From Paraburkholderia flava (GTDB lineage: Bacteria; Pseudomonadota; Gammaproteobacteria; Burkholderiales; Burkholderiaceae), in the NCBI RefSeq assembly GCF_004359985.1, contig NZ_SMRO01000002.1:248001-312000 (forward strand): a stretch of 64,000 nt of DNA, written 5' to 3'. The notes under the pieces are model-generated. The model was given only the letters and a program-made list of their open reading frames with translations, was not told the DNA's origin and did not search any database. A program made the translations under genes and the position numbers. Of this stretch, positions 37,643 to 47,176 are shown piece by piece. The stretch's first letter is position 1, and the number at the start of each line of letters is the position of its first letter.

Positions 37643-38116
37643 CTAGGCGGGTGCGCCGGTCTGACAGGCGGCGCACAGGCCGCTCAGTTCCACGACCTGG
37701 CGATGCACTTCGAAACCGTGGGCCGGCGCGCTGTGCGACAACTGCGCGGCGAGTTCGTCGCCGGGAATCTCGACGGTCGAGCCGCACGCTTCGCAGATCA
37801 GGAACTGGCCTTGATGCGGCCGGCCGATCTCGCAGCACGCGAAGAACGCATTCTTCGATTCGATCCGGTGGACGAAGCCGTGCGCGACGAGAAAGTCGAG
37901 CGCACGGTAGACGGTGGTCGGCGGCACGCGACCGCGTTGCGGCGCGAGTGCGTCGAGCAGATCGTAGGCACCGACGGGCCGTTCGCTCGCCGCGATGAGC
38001 GCATAGACCTGGCGACGCAGCGGCGTCAGCGCGAGCCCTTCGCGTGCGGCGACGGCATCGGCGGTGGCGAGGCGGGCGGCAAGTCGATCGGTGGATACAG
38101 CAGACGAAGCGGACAT
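37643..38116 (-). CDS. zur: Fur-family zinc uptake regulator
   Basis: Zinc-responsive repressor of the Fur family, 157 residues from ATG 38116; ATG 38125 is an equally possible start. A winged helix (LTPLRRQVYALIAASERPVGAYDLLDAL, PTTVYRALDFLVAHGFVHRIESKNAF) precedes a metal-binding dimerisation domain with two CxxC pairs, CEACG and CAAC, that bind structural zinc. Its position directly before znuA, 72 bases upstream on the same strand, marks it as Zur and suggests autoregulation of the whole operon. Confidence 0.9.
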   Translation of the reverse strand: MSASSAVSTDRLAARLATADAVAAREGLALTPLRRQVYALIAASERPVGAYDLLDALAPQRGRVPPTTVYRALDFLVAHGFVHRIESKNAFFACCEIGRPHQGQFLICEACGSTVEIPGDELAAQLSHSAPAHGFEVHRQVVELSGLCAACQTGAPA

Positions 38117-38157
38117 ACGGAGCATTCCGTGAACGTCGGATGACGCGAGTGCGGAAT

Positions 38158-38170
38158 GATATAACGTATC
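38158..38170 (-). promoter_or_regulatory. candidate Zur-box-like element
   Basis: Minus-strand GATACGTTATATC is a partial palindrome with a GTTATA half, about 40 bases before the zur start. It resembles the AT-rich GTTATA half-sites of Zur operators, but the second half is weak. Confidence 0.3.
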
Positions 38171-38282
38171 GCGAACGGATGGGAGCAAGAGCCGCATCCA
38201 CCCACCAGGCCAGCCTGCGATGAGACTGACGCGCTGCACCATCGAAATCTTGCAGCGTGCCTTGACATGACCCGACACGTAT

Positions 38283-38334
38283 CCGATCATTCGACCACAA
38301 ACAGAGCAATTGCTCGATCACGGAGCGTTCGCTC
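38283..38334 (+). promoter_or_regulatory. bipartite operator candidate of the polyol transport operon
   Basis: CGATCATTCG (38284-38293), ten bases, then the palindrome GAGCAATTGCTC (38304-38315), and a further palindrome GAGCGTTCGCTC (38323-38334) centred 19 bases on. The first two parts, with the same spacing, recur upstream of the minus-strand dalD gene. Probable binding site of the SorC-family regulator encoded at 44540-45487. Confidence 0.65.
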
Positions 38335-38385
38335 GGTGTGCCAAACAACCGGACCACAACCCGGACCAAAACCTGGAGACAAGCG

Positions 38386-39168
38386 GTGGCAGCACGACTG
38401 CAAGACAAGGTGGCGATTCTGACAGGCGCGGCCAGCGGGATCGGTGAAGCGGTCGCGCGGCGCTATCTGGATGAAGGCGCGCGCTGCGTGCTCGTCGACC
38501 TGAAGCCGGCCGACGGTTTCGCGCAGCGTCTGCAGGACAGCGACGGTGAGCGCGTGCTCGTCGTGTCGGCGGACGTCACGCGACGCGACGACATCGAGCG
38601 TATCGTCGAGCAGACCGTGTCCCGTTTCGGCCAGATCGATATCCTGTTCAACAACGCTGCGCTGTTCGACATGCGCCCGCTCCTCGACGAGTCCTGGGAC
38701 ACGTTCGACACACTCTTCTCGGTCAACGTCAAAGGCCTGTTCTTCCTGATGCAGGCGGTCGCCCGCAAGATGGTTGAGCAGGGGCATGGCGGCAAGATCA
38801 TCAATATGTCGTCGCAGGCCGGTCGGCGCGGCGAAGCGCTCGTCTCTCACTACTGCGCGACGAAAGCCGCGGTGCTGAGCTACACGCAATCGGCGGCGCT
38901 CGCACTCGCGCCGCACAAGATCAACGTCAACGGGATTGCACCCGGTGTCGTCGATACGCCGATGTGGGAGCAGGTCGATGCGCTGTTCGCGCGCTACGAA
39001 AACCGGCCGCTGGGCGAGAAGAAACGTCTTGTCGGTGAAGCGGTGCCGCTCGGCCGCATGGGCGTACCCGACGACCTCACCGGCGCCGCGCTATTCCTCG
39101 CTTCCGCCGACGCCGATTACATCACCGCCCAGACGCTGAACGTCGACGGTGGCAACTGGATGAGCTGA
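38386..39168 (+). CDS. short-chain polyol dehydrogenase (sorbitol/L-iditol type)
   Basis: NAD-dependent SDR of 260 residues, like SmoS/PolS sorbitol dehydrogenases that make fructose from sorbitol. The cofactor motif is TGAASGIGEA near residue 13, NNAALFD near 90, and the active site Ser/Tyr/Lys lies in NMSSQAGRRGEA and YCATK. The start is GTG 38386 with GGAG upstream; the upstream open frame lacks SDR features. It is first in an operon with a polyol ABC transporter, which supports a sugar-alcohol substrate. Galactitol or arabinitol activity is possible. Confidence 0.85.
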   Translation: MAARLQDKVAILTGAASGIGEAVARRYLDEGARCVLVDLKPADGFAQRLQDSDGERVLVVSADVTRRDDIERIVEQTVSRFGQIDILFNNAALFDMRPLLDESWDTFDTLFSVNVKGLFFLMQAVARKMVEQGHGGKIINMSSQAGRRGEALVSHYCATKAAVLSYTQSAALALAPHKINVNGIAPGVVDTPMWEQVDALFARYENRPLGEKKRLVGEAVPLGRMGVPDDLTGAALFLASADADYITAQTLNVDGGNWMS

Positions 39169-39271
39169 TCCCAAGCTCGCGCTGTACGGATTCCCCCCGC
39201 ACCATCATGTAGATACAAGCAACACGCAAGCAGACCACGCAGCCGGTCATTAACGACAAAGGAGACAAGCA

Positions 39272-40594
39272 ATGAAACGAACCCACCGATTTGCGCTCAA
39301 GGCGATCAGTGCCGGCGCGCTGGCCTGCGCGACGCTCGGCGCGTCCGCCGCGACCGTGACGATCGCGATGTTGAACAACCCGGACATGATCGAGCTGAAG
39401 AAGCTGTCGCCCGCATTCGAAAAGGCGAATCCGGACATCAAGCTGAACTGGGTGATTCTCGAGGAAAACGTGCTGCGTCAGCGCGCGACGACCGACATCA
39501 CCACCAACAGCGGCCAGTTCGACGTCGTGATGATCGGTGCATACGAAACGCCGCAGTGGGGCAAGCGCGGCTGGCTGTCGCCGCTGACGAACCTGCCCGC
39601 CGATTACGATCTGAACGACGTCGTGAAGACCGCGCGTGACGGCCTGTCGGTGAACGGTCAGCTGTACGGCCTGCCGTTCTACGTCGAAAGCTCGATGACT
39701 TACTACCGCAAGGATCTGTTCGCCGCGAAGGGCCTGAAGATGCCCGATCAGCCCACGTATGACCAGATCAAGCAATTCGCCGACAAGCTCACCGACAAGG
39801 CCAATGGCGTCTACGGCATGTGCCTGCGCGGCAAGGCCGGTTGGGGCGAAAACATGGCCTATGTGACGACGCTCGTGAACACGTTCGGTGGCCGCTGGTT
39901 CGACGAAAAGTGGCATGCGCAGCTCACGTCGCCGGAATGGAAGAAGGCAGTCAACTTCTACGTCGATCTGCTGAAGAACGATGGCCCTCCGGGCGCGAGC
40001 TCGAACGGCTTCAACGAAAACCTCACGCTGATGTCGTCGGGCAAGTGCGCGATGTGGATCGACGCGACGGTCGCGGCCGGCATGCTCTATAACAAACAGC
40101 AGTCGCAGGTCGCGGACAAGATCGGTTTCGCGGCAGCGCCGACGGCCGTCACGCCGAACGGTTCGCACTGGCTGTGGACGTGGGCGCTCGCGATTCCGAA
40201 GTCGTCGAAGGCACAGGACGCCGCGAAGAAGTTCATCGCGTGGTCGACGTCGAAGCAGTACATCGAGATGGTTGCGAAGGATGAAGGCTGGGCATCTGTG
40301 CCGCCGGGTACGCGTCAGTCCACCTACGCGCGTCCCGAGTACCAGCAGGCCGCGCCGTTCGGCAGCTTCGTGCTGAAGGCGATCGAAACCGCCGATCCGA
40401 ATCACCCGACCGCGAAACCGGTGCCGTACACCGGCGTGCAGTTCGTCGGCATTCCGGAGTTCCAGTCGTTCGGGACGGTGGTCGGTCAAAGCATCTCCGG
40501 CGCACTCGCTGGCCAGATGACGGTCGATCAGGCGCTCGCTGCCGGTAATGCGACCGCCGATCGCGCGGTGCGTCAGGCGGGCTATCAGAAGTAA
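39272..40594 (+). CDS. polyol ABC transporter substrate-binding protein (SmoE-like)
   Basis: Periplasmic solute-binding protein of the CUT1 group, 440 residues, signal peptide ending TLGASA near residue 26. The lobe starts VTIAMLNNPDMIELKKL, as in sorbitol/mannitol binders. YVESSMTYYRKDLF and the WLWTWALAIPKSSK segment line the binding cleft region. Shine-Dalgarno AAGGAG precedes the ATG. A strong hairpin follows before the permease genes, which often keeps binding-protein mRNA in excess. Confidence 0.9.
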   Translation: MKRTHRFALKAISAGALACATLGASAATVTIAMLNNPDMIELKKLSPAFEKANPDIKLNWVILEENVLRQRATTDITTNSGQFDVVMIGAYETPQWGKRGWLSPLTNLPADYDLNDVVKTARDGLSVNGQLYGLPFYVESSMTYYRKDLFAAKGLKMPDQPTYDQIKQFADKLTDKANGVYGMCLRGKAGWGENMAYVTTLVNTFGGRWFDEKWHAQLTSPEWKKAVNFYVDLLKNDGPPGASSNGFNENLTLMSSGKCAMWIDATVAAGMLYNKQQSQVADKIGFAAAPTAVTPNGSHWLWTWALAIPKSSKAQDAAKKFIAWSTSKQYIEMVAKDEGWASVPPGTRQSTYARPEYQQAAPFGSFVLKAIETADPNHPTAKPVPYTGVQFVGIPEFQSFGTVVGQSISGALAGQMTVDQALAAGNATADRAVRQAGYQK

Positions 40595-40630
40595 CCGCGT
40601 CCGGGCACCTTCGCGGTAACGAGAAGGGCC

Positions 40631-40654
40631 CCCGGCCGACGCCAGTCGGCCGGG
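40631..40654 (+). other. intercistronic hairpin after binding-protein gene
   Basis: A ten-bp stem CCCGGCCGAC (40631-40640) with GTCGGCCGGG (40645-40654) and a GCCA loop. There is no T-tract. Probably an mRNA 3'-end protector or attenuator between binding protein and permeases. Confidence 0.5.
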
Positions 40655-40718
40655 CCCGGCAGCACAGCGGGCCGTCGTTTCACGATGGCCCGCGCATTAC
40701 CAAAAGGTGGTCACGATC

Positions 40719-41654
40719 ATGCGTCATTTACACCTTCCTCTCATGCAAGCCCGCCCCAAAACCGAACAGGATCACGAAGCGCGCAAGGCGTCGTCCGCGC
40801 GCTGGCTCGTGTCGCCGTCCGTCGCCGTGCTGCTGCTGTGGATGGCGATCCCGCTCGCGATGACGATCTGGTTTTCGTTCACGCGCTACAACCTGCTGAA
40901 CCCCGACGAGAAAGGTTTCGCGGGCCTCGACAACTACCGCTATCTGGCGACCGATCCGTCGTTCATCCCGTCGATCGTTCACACGATCCAGCTGATCGTC
41001 GCAGTGCTGGTGATCACGGTGGTCGGCGGCATCCTGATGTCGGTGCTGTTCGATCGCAAGTTCTACGGTCAGGGCATCGCGCGGCTGCTCGCGATTGCGC
41101 CGTTCTTCGTGATGCCGACGGTCAGCGCGCTGATCTGGAAGAACATGATCCTGCATCCGGTGTATGGCCTCGTCGCGAGCGGTATGCGCGCGTTGGGTCT
41201 CACGCCGATCGACTGGTTCGCGCAGTTCCCGCTGACCTCGGTGATCATCATCGTCGCGTGGCAGTGGCTGCCGTTCGCGTTCCTGATCCTGTTCACCGCG
41301 ATCCAGTCGCTCGACCAGGAGCAGAAGGAAGCCGCGAAGATCGACGGCGCCGGCCCGTTCTCGATGTTCTTCTTCATCACGCTGCCGCATTTGAAGCGCG
41401 CGATCGCCGTCGTGGTGATGATGGAAACCATCTTCCTGCTGTCGATCTTCGCCGAGATCTACACGACGACCGGCGGCGGCCCAGGCACCGCGACCACCAA
41501 CCTGTCGTACCTGATCTACGCGCTCGGCCTGCAGCAGTTCGACGTCGGCCTCGCATCGGCCGGCGGGATTCTCGCGGTGGTGCTCGCGAACATCGTGTCG
41601 TTCTTCCTCGTGCGCATGCTCGCGAAGAACCTGAAAGGGGAGTACGAAAAATGA
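40719..41654 (+). CDS. polyol ABC transporter permease (SmoF/MtlF-like)
   Basis: CUT1 permease of about 311 residues with six helices. The EAA loop (EQKEAAKIDGAGPFSMFFFITLPHLKRAI) near residues 205-235 contacts the ATPase. ATG 40719 is used; GTG 40707 and ATG 40743 are alternatives, and the first 25 residues are poorly conserved in any case. The end overlaps the next permease by four bases (ATGA). Confidence 0.88.
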   Translation: MRHLHLPLMQARPKTEQDHEARKASSARWLVSPSVAVLLLWMAIPLAMTIWFSFTRYNLLNPDEKGFAGLDNYRYLATDPSFIPSIVHTIQLIVAVLVITVVGGILMSVLFDRKFYGQGIARLLAIAPFFVMPTVSALIWKNMILHPVYGLVASGMRALGLTPIDWFAQFPLTSVIIIVAWQWLPFAFLILFTAIQSLDQEQKEAAKIDGAGPFSMFFFITLPHLKRAIAVVVMMETIFLLSIFAEIYTTTGGGPGTATTNLSYLIYALGLQQFDVGLASAGGILAVVLANIVSFFLVRMLAKNLKGEYEK

Positions 41655-42514
41655 GCCAGCTTGCCGCAACAACGTCGCCGGCTAAGTCACCTGCAAAGTC
41701 GCCGTTCGCGATCGTCAGACGCAGCATCCCCGGCATCCTTGCGTGGCTGATCGCGCTGCTGCTGTTCTTCCCGATCTTCTGGATGACGATCACCGCGTTC
41801 AAGACCGAGCAGCAGGCGTACTCGTCGTCGCTGATTTTCATGCCGACGCTCGACAGCTTCCGCGAGGTGTTCGCACGCAGCAACTACTTCGCGTTCGCGT
41901 GGAACTCGGTGCTGATCTCGGTCGGCGTCACGGTGGTGTGTCTGCTGCTCGCGGTGCCGGCCGCGTACGCGATGGCGTTCTTCCCGAACCGCCGCACGCA
42001 GGGCGTGCTGCTGTGGATGCTGTCGACGAAGATGATGCCGTCCGTCGGCGTGCTCGTGCCGATCTACCTGCTGTGGAAAAACACCGGGTTGCTCGACACG
42101 GTGTGGGGTCTGGTGATCGTCTACACGCTGATCAATCTACCGATTGCCGTGTGGATGGCGTTCACCTACTTCAATGAAATTCCGAAGGACATCCTCGAGG
42201 CGGGTCGCATCGACGGCGCGGCGACGTGGCAGGAAATCGTCTACCTGCTGATGCCGATGGCGCTGCCGGGTCTGGCATCGACTGCGCTGCTGCTGGTGAT
42301 CCTGTCGTGGAACGAGGCGTTCTGGAGCATCAACCTGTCGAGTTCGAACGCGGCGCCGCTGACGGTATTCATCGCGTCGTATTCGAGTCCCGAAGGGTTG
42401 TTCTGGGCGAAGCTGTCGGCGGCATCTCTGCTGGCGGTCGCGCCGATCCTGATCGTCGGCTGGCTGTCGCAGAAGCAGCTGGTGCGCGGTCTCACGTTCG
42501 GGGCGGTCAAATAA
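41651..42514 (+). CDS. polyol ABC transporter permease (SmoG/MtlG-like)
   Basis: Second CUT1 permease, 287 residues and six helices, with EAA loop [31 protein letters not shown] near residue 185. The N-terminal PAKSPAKSP stretch is a polar leader before the first helix. Its stop shares a base with the ATG of the HAD gene, showing tight coupling. Confidence 0.88.
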   Translation: MSQLAATTSPAKSPAKSPFAIVRRSIPGILAWLIALLLFFPIFWMTITAFKTEQQAYSSSLIFMPTLDSFREVFARSNYFAFAWNSVLISVGVTVVCLLLAVPAAYAMAFFPNRRTQGVLLWMLSTKMMPSVGVLVPIYLLWKNTGLLDTVWGLVIVYTLINLPIAVWMAFTYFNEIPKDILEAGRIDGAATWQEIVYLLMPMALPGLASTALLLVILSWNEAFWSINLSSSNAAPLTVFIASYSSPEGLFWAKLSAASLLAVAPILIVGWLSQKQLVRGLTFGAVK

Positions 42515-43215
42515 TGAGCGATGGCATGACAGTGAGCGCGCGCGCATTGATCTGCGATTGCGACGGCGTGCTCATCGACAGCGAAGCGGTTGCGGCGGCG
42601 ATGCTGGTGCGCGAACTCGAAGCGCGCTGGCCCGACGCGGACGTCGCGCCAGTCGTGATGCCGCTGCTGGGTCTGCGCATCGAACGGGTACTCGACGGCA
42701 CCGCGACGCAACTCGGGCGCACGCTTGCCCCGGCCGATGTCGCAGCGATTCGCGGCGCAGTAGAACAGGCCGCGATGCAGGCGCCGGCAGTGGCCGGCAT
42801 CGGCGATGCGCTGTCGCAGATCGCGTTGATCAAGGCCTGCGCGAGCAACAGCTACCGGCCGTACGTCGAGAGCGTGCTGGCGCGTACCGGCCTCAAGCGC
42901 TTCTTCGGCGACCGGCTGTTCTGCGCCGATGCGGTGGCGAAGCCGAAGCCCGCGCCCGACGTTTATCTCGCGGCCGCGCGCGGTCTCAGTACGACGCCGG
43001 AGCATTGCCTCGTCGTCGAGGACAGCGTGACGGGTGCAACAGCGGCGAGCGAGGCGGGCATGACGGTGCTCGGTTTCATCGGCGGCGGGCACGCGAGCGC
43101 GCAACAGATCGAAGCGCTGCGCGCAGCAGGGGCGCAGCACGTGTTCGACGATATGCGGCAATTGCCGGGGCTCGCGGCGCAGTGGATTGCGAGCGCGGCT
43201 GTCGGGTCGCATTGA
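42514..43215 (+). CDS. HAD-family phosphatase within the polyol operon
   Basis: A 233-residue HAD hydrolase of the phosphoglycolate-phosphatase/beta-phosphoglucomutase type. Motif I is [11 protein letters not shown] with the nucleophile Asp near residue 15; motif II is ACASNS; the motif III Lys is in [10 protein letters not shown] and motif IV is [12 protein letters not shown]. It starts on the last base of the permease stop. Substrate unknown; it might clear sugar or polyol phosphates formed by side reactions, which is inference. Confidence 0.85.
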   Translation: MSDGMTVSARALICDCDGVLIDSEAVAAAMLVRELEARWPDADVAPVVMPLLGLRIERVLDGTATQLGRTLAPADVAAIRGAVEQAAMQAPAVAGIGDALSQIALIKACASNSYRPYVESVLARTGLKRFFGDRLFCADAVAKPKPAPDVYLAAARGLSTTPEHCLVVEDSVTGATAASEAGMTVLGFIGGGHASAQQIEALRAAGAQHVFDDMRQLPGLAAQWIASAAVGSH

Positions 43216-43286
43216 GGCGATTGGTTAAACGCAGTAGCGGCAATACAGCGGGCAACTCCGCGACGAATCTGGATGGGAGACACATC

Positions 43287-44396
43287 ATGGCAAGCCTGAC
43301 CCTACGCGGTATCAGCAAGCGCTACGACGACAATGAAGTGATGCGCGACATCAACCTCGACATCGCGGACGGCGAGTTCGTCGTATTCGTGGGGCCGAGC
43401 GGCTGCGGCAAATCCACGTTGATGCGGATGATCGCCGGCCTGGAAGACATCAGCGGCGGCGACCTGAACATCGACGGCGTGCGCGTGAACGAGGTGGCAC
43501 CCGCGAAGCGCGGCATCGCGATGGTGTTCCAGTCGTACGCGCTCTATCCGCACATGACGCTGTACGACAACATGGCGTTCGGCCTGAAGCTCGCGGGCAC
43601 GAAGAAGCCCGAGATCGACGTGGCCGTGCGCAACGCGGCGAAGATCCTGCACATCGATCATCTGCTCGACCGCAAGCCGAAGCAGCTGTCGGGCGGTCAG
43701 CGGCAGCGCGTCGCGATCGGCCGCGCGATCACGCGCAAACCGAAGGTGTTCCTGTTCGACGAACCGCTGTCGAATCTCGACGCCGCGCTGCGCGTGAAGA
43801 TGCGGCTGGAATTTGCGCGTCTGCACGACGAACTGAAGACCACGATGATCTACGTCACGCACGATCAGGTCGAGGCAATGACGCTCGCCGACAAGATCGT
43901 CGTGCTGTCGGCGGGGAACGTCGAGCAGGTCGGCAGCCCGACGCAGCTCTATCACGCGCCGGCCAACCGTTTCGTCGCGGGCTTCATCGGCTCGCCGAAG
44001 ATGAACTTCATGGAAGGCGTCGTGCAGTCGGTGTCGCATGACGGTGTCACGGTGCGCTACGAAAGCGGCGAGACGCAGCGCGTCGCGGTCGAGCCGGGCA
44101 ATGCGAAGGAAGGCGACAAGGTAACCGTCGGCATCCGGCCGGAGCATCTGCATGTGGGCTCGACGGAATACGGCGTGTCGGCGCGCACGATGGCGGTCGA
44201 ATCGCTCGGTGATGCCGCGTATCTGTACGCCGAATCGAGCATCGCGCCGGACGGGCTGATCGCACGCATTCCGCCGCTCGATCGTCATACGAAGGGTGAG
44301 ACGCAGAAGCTGGGTGCGACGCCGGAGCACTGCCATCTGTTCGATAGCGATGGGCTGGCGTTTCAGCGGAAGATTGTTGAAGTGCTCGCGGCCTGA
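43287..44396 (+). CDS. polyol ABC transporter ATPase (SmoK/MalK-like)
   Basis: CUT1 ATPase of 369 residues. Walker A is GPSGCGKST near residue 37, Q-loop QSYALYPHM near 82, signature LSGGQRQR near 135 and Walker [13 protein letters not shown] near 155. The C-terminal regulatory domain (TOBE/OB) follows from residue 235, with [10 protein letters not shown]. It lies 71 bases after the HAD gene and ends the operon at a strong terminator. Confidence 0.92.
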   Translation: MASLTLRGISKRYDDNEVMRDINLDIADGEFVVFVGPSGCGKSTLMRMIAGLEDISGGDLNIDGVRVNEVAPAKRGIAMVFQSYALYPHMTLYDNMAFGLKLAGTKKPEIDVAVRNAAKILHIDHLLDRKPKQLSGGQRQRVAIGRAITRKPKVFLFDEPLSNLDAALRVKMRLEFARLHDELKTTMIYVTHDQVEAMTLADKIVVLSAGNVEQVGSPTQLYHAPANRFVAGFIGSPKMNFMEGVVQSVSHDGVTVRYESGETQRVAVEPGNAKEGDKVTVGIRPEHLHVGSTEYGVSARTMAVESLGDAAYLYAESSIAPDGLIARIPPLDRHTKGETQKLGATPEHCHLFDSDGLAFQRKIVEVLAA

Positions 44397-44415
44397 GCTG
44401 ACGGCAGGAAGTGAA

Positions 44416-44454
44416 AGAGGCGCATGCGGAGGGATCCGCATGCGCCTCTTTTTT
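44416..44454. terminator. 15-bp stem terminator between convergent operons
   Basis: AGAGGCGCATGCGGA (44416-44430) pairs perfectly with 44435-44449 around GGGA, followed by six T. It ends the polyol ABC operon. Confidence 0.92.
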
Positions 44455-44539
44455 GTGTTTCGAGTTAGCGCCTGGAGTCAACGCTTCGAATCAGCACTTC
44501 GATTTGCACGAACGCCGAAGCCACCACGCCAACATCCAA

Positions 44540-45487
44540 TCACGCATCAAGCGCCGCACGCGCGCACGCTTCGTCAGTAACAAGCCCCGACAACCAGCCG
44601 CCCTTAAGCACCGCGATCAACGCATCGCGCTTACGCTCGCCGCCGGCAAAGCCGATCGTCGGCCGCTTCGGCGGCGACGACAGATGAATGCTGGTCACGC
44701 GACGGCCGGTCGGCGATTCGACCCGCCCGCCTGCAACATCGATCGGCAGCCCGAGCATCTCAGCGATCGCACCCAGCTGCGTGAGCTCATCCACTTCATC
44801 CGACGTGATGAAACCGTCCTCGTGCAACGGACAATGTGGCCCGAGATTGCCGATCCCGACGAACGTGACGTCCGCTTCTGCCGACAGCGATTCGACGATC
44901 CGGTACAGCCGGTGATTGCACCACTGCGCGCGCTCGGCCTCGTTGTCCGCGATCAGCGGCGCGGGCAACAGGAAGTGCTTGCCGCCGGTCTTCTCGGAGA
45001 TGTGCAGCGCGACGTCGTAGCGGTTCGACGACCCGTCCTGCGCAATCGCGCCGACGATCGACACGAGCCGGTGATGCGGCCGCTCGATCTGCGCGATCTG
45101 ATCGACGGCAGCCTTCAGCGTCCGGCCGCTGCCGACCGCGATGACCATCGGCTTTTCTTCGCCGAGATAGCGCTCCATCACCTGCGCGCCAGCTACTGCG
45201 AGCTTGCGATCGACTTCTTCGGGCGTGTCGTCGTCGACCGGCACGACCTCGCACATCGACAGGCCGTAGCGTTTCGACAGACGGTCGGCGAGCGTCAGGC
45301 AGTCGGCCAGCTGGTGATCGACGCGCACGCGGATCAGGTTCTTCTCGACCGCGAACGCGACGAGCCGCTGCGCGACGGGCCGCGACACCTGGAGCTTTTC
45401 GGCGATTTCGTTCTGCGTGTTGCCGGCGACGTAGTAGAGCCACGCAGCGCGGGTCGCGAGATCGAGTTTTTCGGTGGACTTGGGCAC
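44540..45487 (-). CDS. SorC/DeoR-type sugar-binding transcriptional regulator
   Basis: A 315-residue SorC-family regulator. The N-terminal helix-turn-helix is NTQNEIAEKLQVSRPVAQRLVAFA near residues 24-47. The rest is the sugar-phosphate-binding domain, with VIAVGSGRTLKAAVDQI, HFLLPAPLIADN and FVGIGNLG. The start is GTG 45487 with AGGCGGA upstream; the long open frame beyond it is the shadow of xylB. It is transcribed with xylB and dalD and probably controls both polyol operons, most likely with a ketose phosphate as ligand. Confidence 0.85.
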   Translation of the reverse strand: MPKSTEKLDLATRAAWLYYVAGNTQNEIAEKLQVSRPVAQRLVAFAVEKNLIRVRVDHQLADCLTLADRLSKRYGLSMCEVVPVDDDTPEEVDRKLAVAGAQVMERYLGEEKPMVIAVGSGRTLKAAVDQIAQIERPHHRLVSIVGAIAQDGSSNRYDVALHISEKTGGKHFLLPAPLIADNEAERAQWCNHRLYRIVESLSAEADVTFVGIGNLGPHCPLHEDGFITSDEVDELTQLGAIAEMLGLPIDVAGGRVESPTGRRVTSIHLSSPPKRPTIGFAGGERKRDALIAVLKGGWLSGLVTDEACARAALDA

Positions 45488-45576
45488 GATGGATTCCGCC
45501 TGGGTTGCGCGTTGCGCGGCGCTTGTGGCGTCACGGGCTGCGCGATATTCAGTGGACTTGCGGGGGGCTTGCCTGT

Positions 45577-47058
45577 TTACACCAGCCGTTCGCGCGACGG
45601 ATCGAACAACGGCCGCACATGACGATACAACGCACGGAAACCGTCGAGGCGTCCCCGCAGCATCGTATGCCGTTGCACGTCCGGTGTGAATTCGCGTTCG
45701 ACGGGCGGCTTCGTCAGCACCTCGGCCGGATTGCCGCCGGCCGCGAGCCAGCCGAGCCGGGCCGCGCCGAGCGCCGCGCCGGTTTCGCCGCCACCGTGCT
45801 TGCGCGTGTTCGTGCCGAGTGCGTCGGCGAGCAGTTGTGCCCAGTAGTCGCTGCGTGCACCGCCGCCCAGCAGCGACAGCGCGTTCGCTTCGGTGCCTGC
45901 CGCGCGCAGCGCGTCGAGGCCGTCGGTCAGTGCGAGCGTCACGCCTTCGATCACCGCGTAGCCGAGCAGCGCGCGATCGGTCGCGTGAGTCATGCCGAAG
46001 AATACGCCCTGTGCGTACGGGTCGTTGTGCGGCGTGCGTTCGCCCGATAGATACGGCAGGAACAGCGGCGCGGTGGCGAGCGTATCGGGTGCGAGCGCGC
46101 CGATTTCGCCGAGCAGCGTAGGCTCGTCGGTGGACGTGAGTTTGCAGACCCAGCGCAGACAGCTCGCTGCCGACAGCACGACGCTCATCTGATGCCAGCG
46201 ATCCGGAATCGCGTGGCAGAACGCATGCACCGCCGACGCCGGATTCGGCCGGAAGCGATCGCCGACCACGCACAGCACGCCCGATGTGCCGAGCGATACG
46301 AAACCGTCGCCCGGCTGCGTCGCGCCGATGCCGATCGCGCTCGTTGCGTTGTCGCCGCCGCCGGCCGCGACGATCACGTCGTCGCGCAAACCGAATTCGC
46401 GTGCGAGTTCCGCGCGCAACGTACCGGACGGCGCGCTGCCTTCGGCGAGCGCGGGCATCTGCGAACGGCGCATGTCGCACGCTTCGAGCAGCGCATCGGA
46501 CCAGTCGCGTTTCGCGACGTCGAGCCACAGCGTGCCCGCCGCGTCGGAGGGATCGGACACCTTGCCGCCCGTCAGCATCAGCCGCAGATAATCCTTCGGC
46601 AGCAGTACGCATGCGGTGCGCCGGAAAATCTCCGGCTCGTGCCGCGCAACCCACAACAGCTTCGGCGCGGTGAAGCCCGGCATCGCGAGATTGCCCGCGA
46701 TGCGATGCAGGTCAGGCGCGCGCGCGGTCAGCTCCGCGCATTCGTCGACGCTGCGCATGTCGTTCCACAGGATCGCCGGACGCAGCACGCGGTCTTCCGC
46801 ATCGAGCAGTACCGCGCCGTGCATCTGGCCCGACAGGCCGATGCCGCGCACCTGTGCGAATTCGTCGGGGTGCTTTGCGCGCAGCGAGAACAGCGCGGCG
46901 CGGGTGCCGTCCCACCAGTCGGCGGGATTCTGTTCGGACCAGCGTTGATGCGGCCGCGATACGGTGAACGGTGAGCCCGCGGTGCCGATCACGCGACCGT
47001 CTGATGCGAGCAGCAGGACTTTTACTTCGGACGTGCCGAGGTCGATGCCGAGATACAT
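45577..47058 (-). CDS. xylB: xylulokinase
   Basis: FGGY kinase of 493 residues that phosphorylates D-xylulose to D-xylulose 5-phosphate. It has the canonical start MYLGIDLGTSEVKVLLL, the segment [15 protein letters not shown] near 75 and the catalytic Asp region ILWNDMRS. The C-terminal ATP-site segment is LSLLGGGARSDYWAQLLAD. The neighbouring dehydrogenase would supply D-xylulose from D-arabinitol, which supports the assignment. Confidence 0.93.
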   Translation of the reverse strand: MYLGIDLGTSEVKVLLLASDGRVIGTAGSPFTVSRPHQRWSEQNPADWWDGTRAALFSLRAKHPDEFAQVRGIGLSGQMHGAVLLDAEDRVLRPAILWNDMRSVDECAELTARAPDLHRIAGNLAMPGFTAPKLLWVARHEPEIFRRTACVLLPKDYLRLMLTGGKVSDPSDAAGTLWLDVAKRDWSDALLEACDMRRSQMPALAEGSAPSGTLRAELAREFGLRDDVIVAAGGGDNATSAIGIGATQPGDGFVSLGTSGVLCVVGDRFRPNPASAVHAFCHAIPDRWHQMSVVLSAASCLRWVCKLTSTDEPTLLGEIGALAPDTLATAPLFLPYLSGERTPHNDPYAQGVFFGMTHATDRALLGYAVIEGVTLALTDGLDALRAAGTEANALSLLGGGARSDYWAQLLADALGTNTRKHGGGETGAALGAARLGWLAAGGNPAEVLTKPPVEREFTPDVQRHTMLRGRLDGFRALYRHVRPLFDPSRERLV

Positions 47059-47176
47059 GGGCGCGTGGGGTCGTCGTTGGGGATGCGCTACTTTAGCCGC
47101 CCACGGCGCGGGTTGCTATGGGCGTTTTACCTCGCGCGGCGTGGAAGGGCGCGCGAGGCTGGGAGTGGTGCGACGC

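Noticed and set aside
45488..46654. Upstream extension of the SorC-type regulator frame
   Set aside because: It lies within xylB in another frame, is Arg-rich, and the regulator has its own GTG start with a ribosome site.
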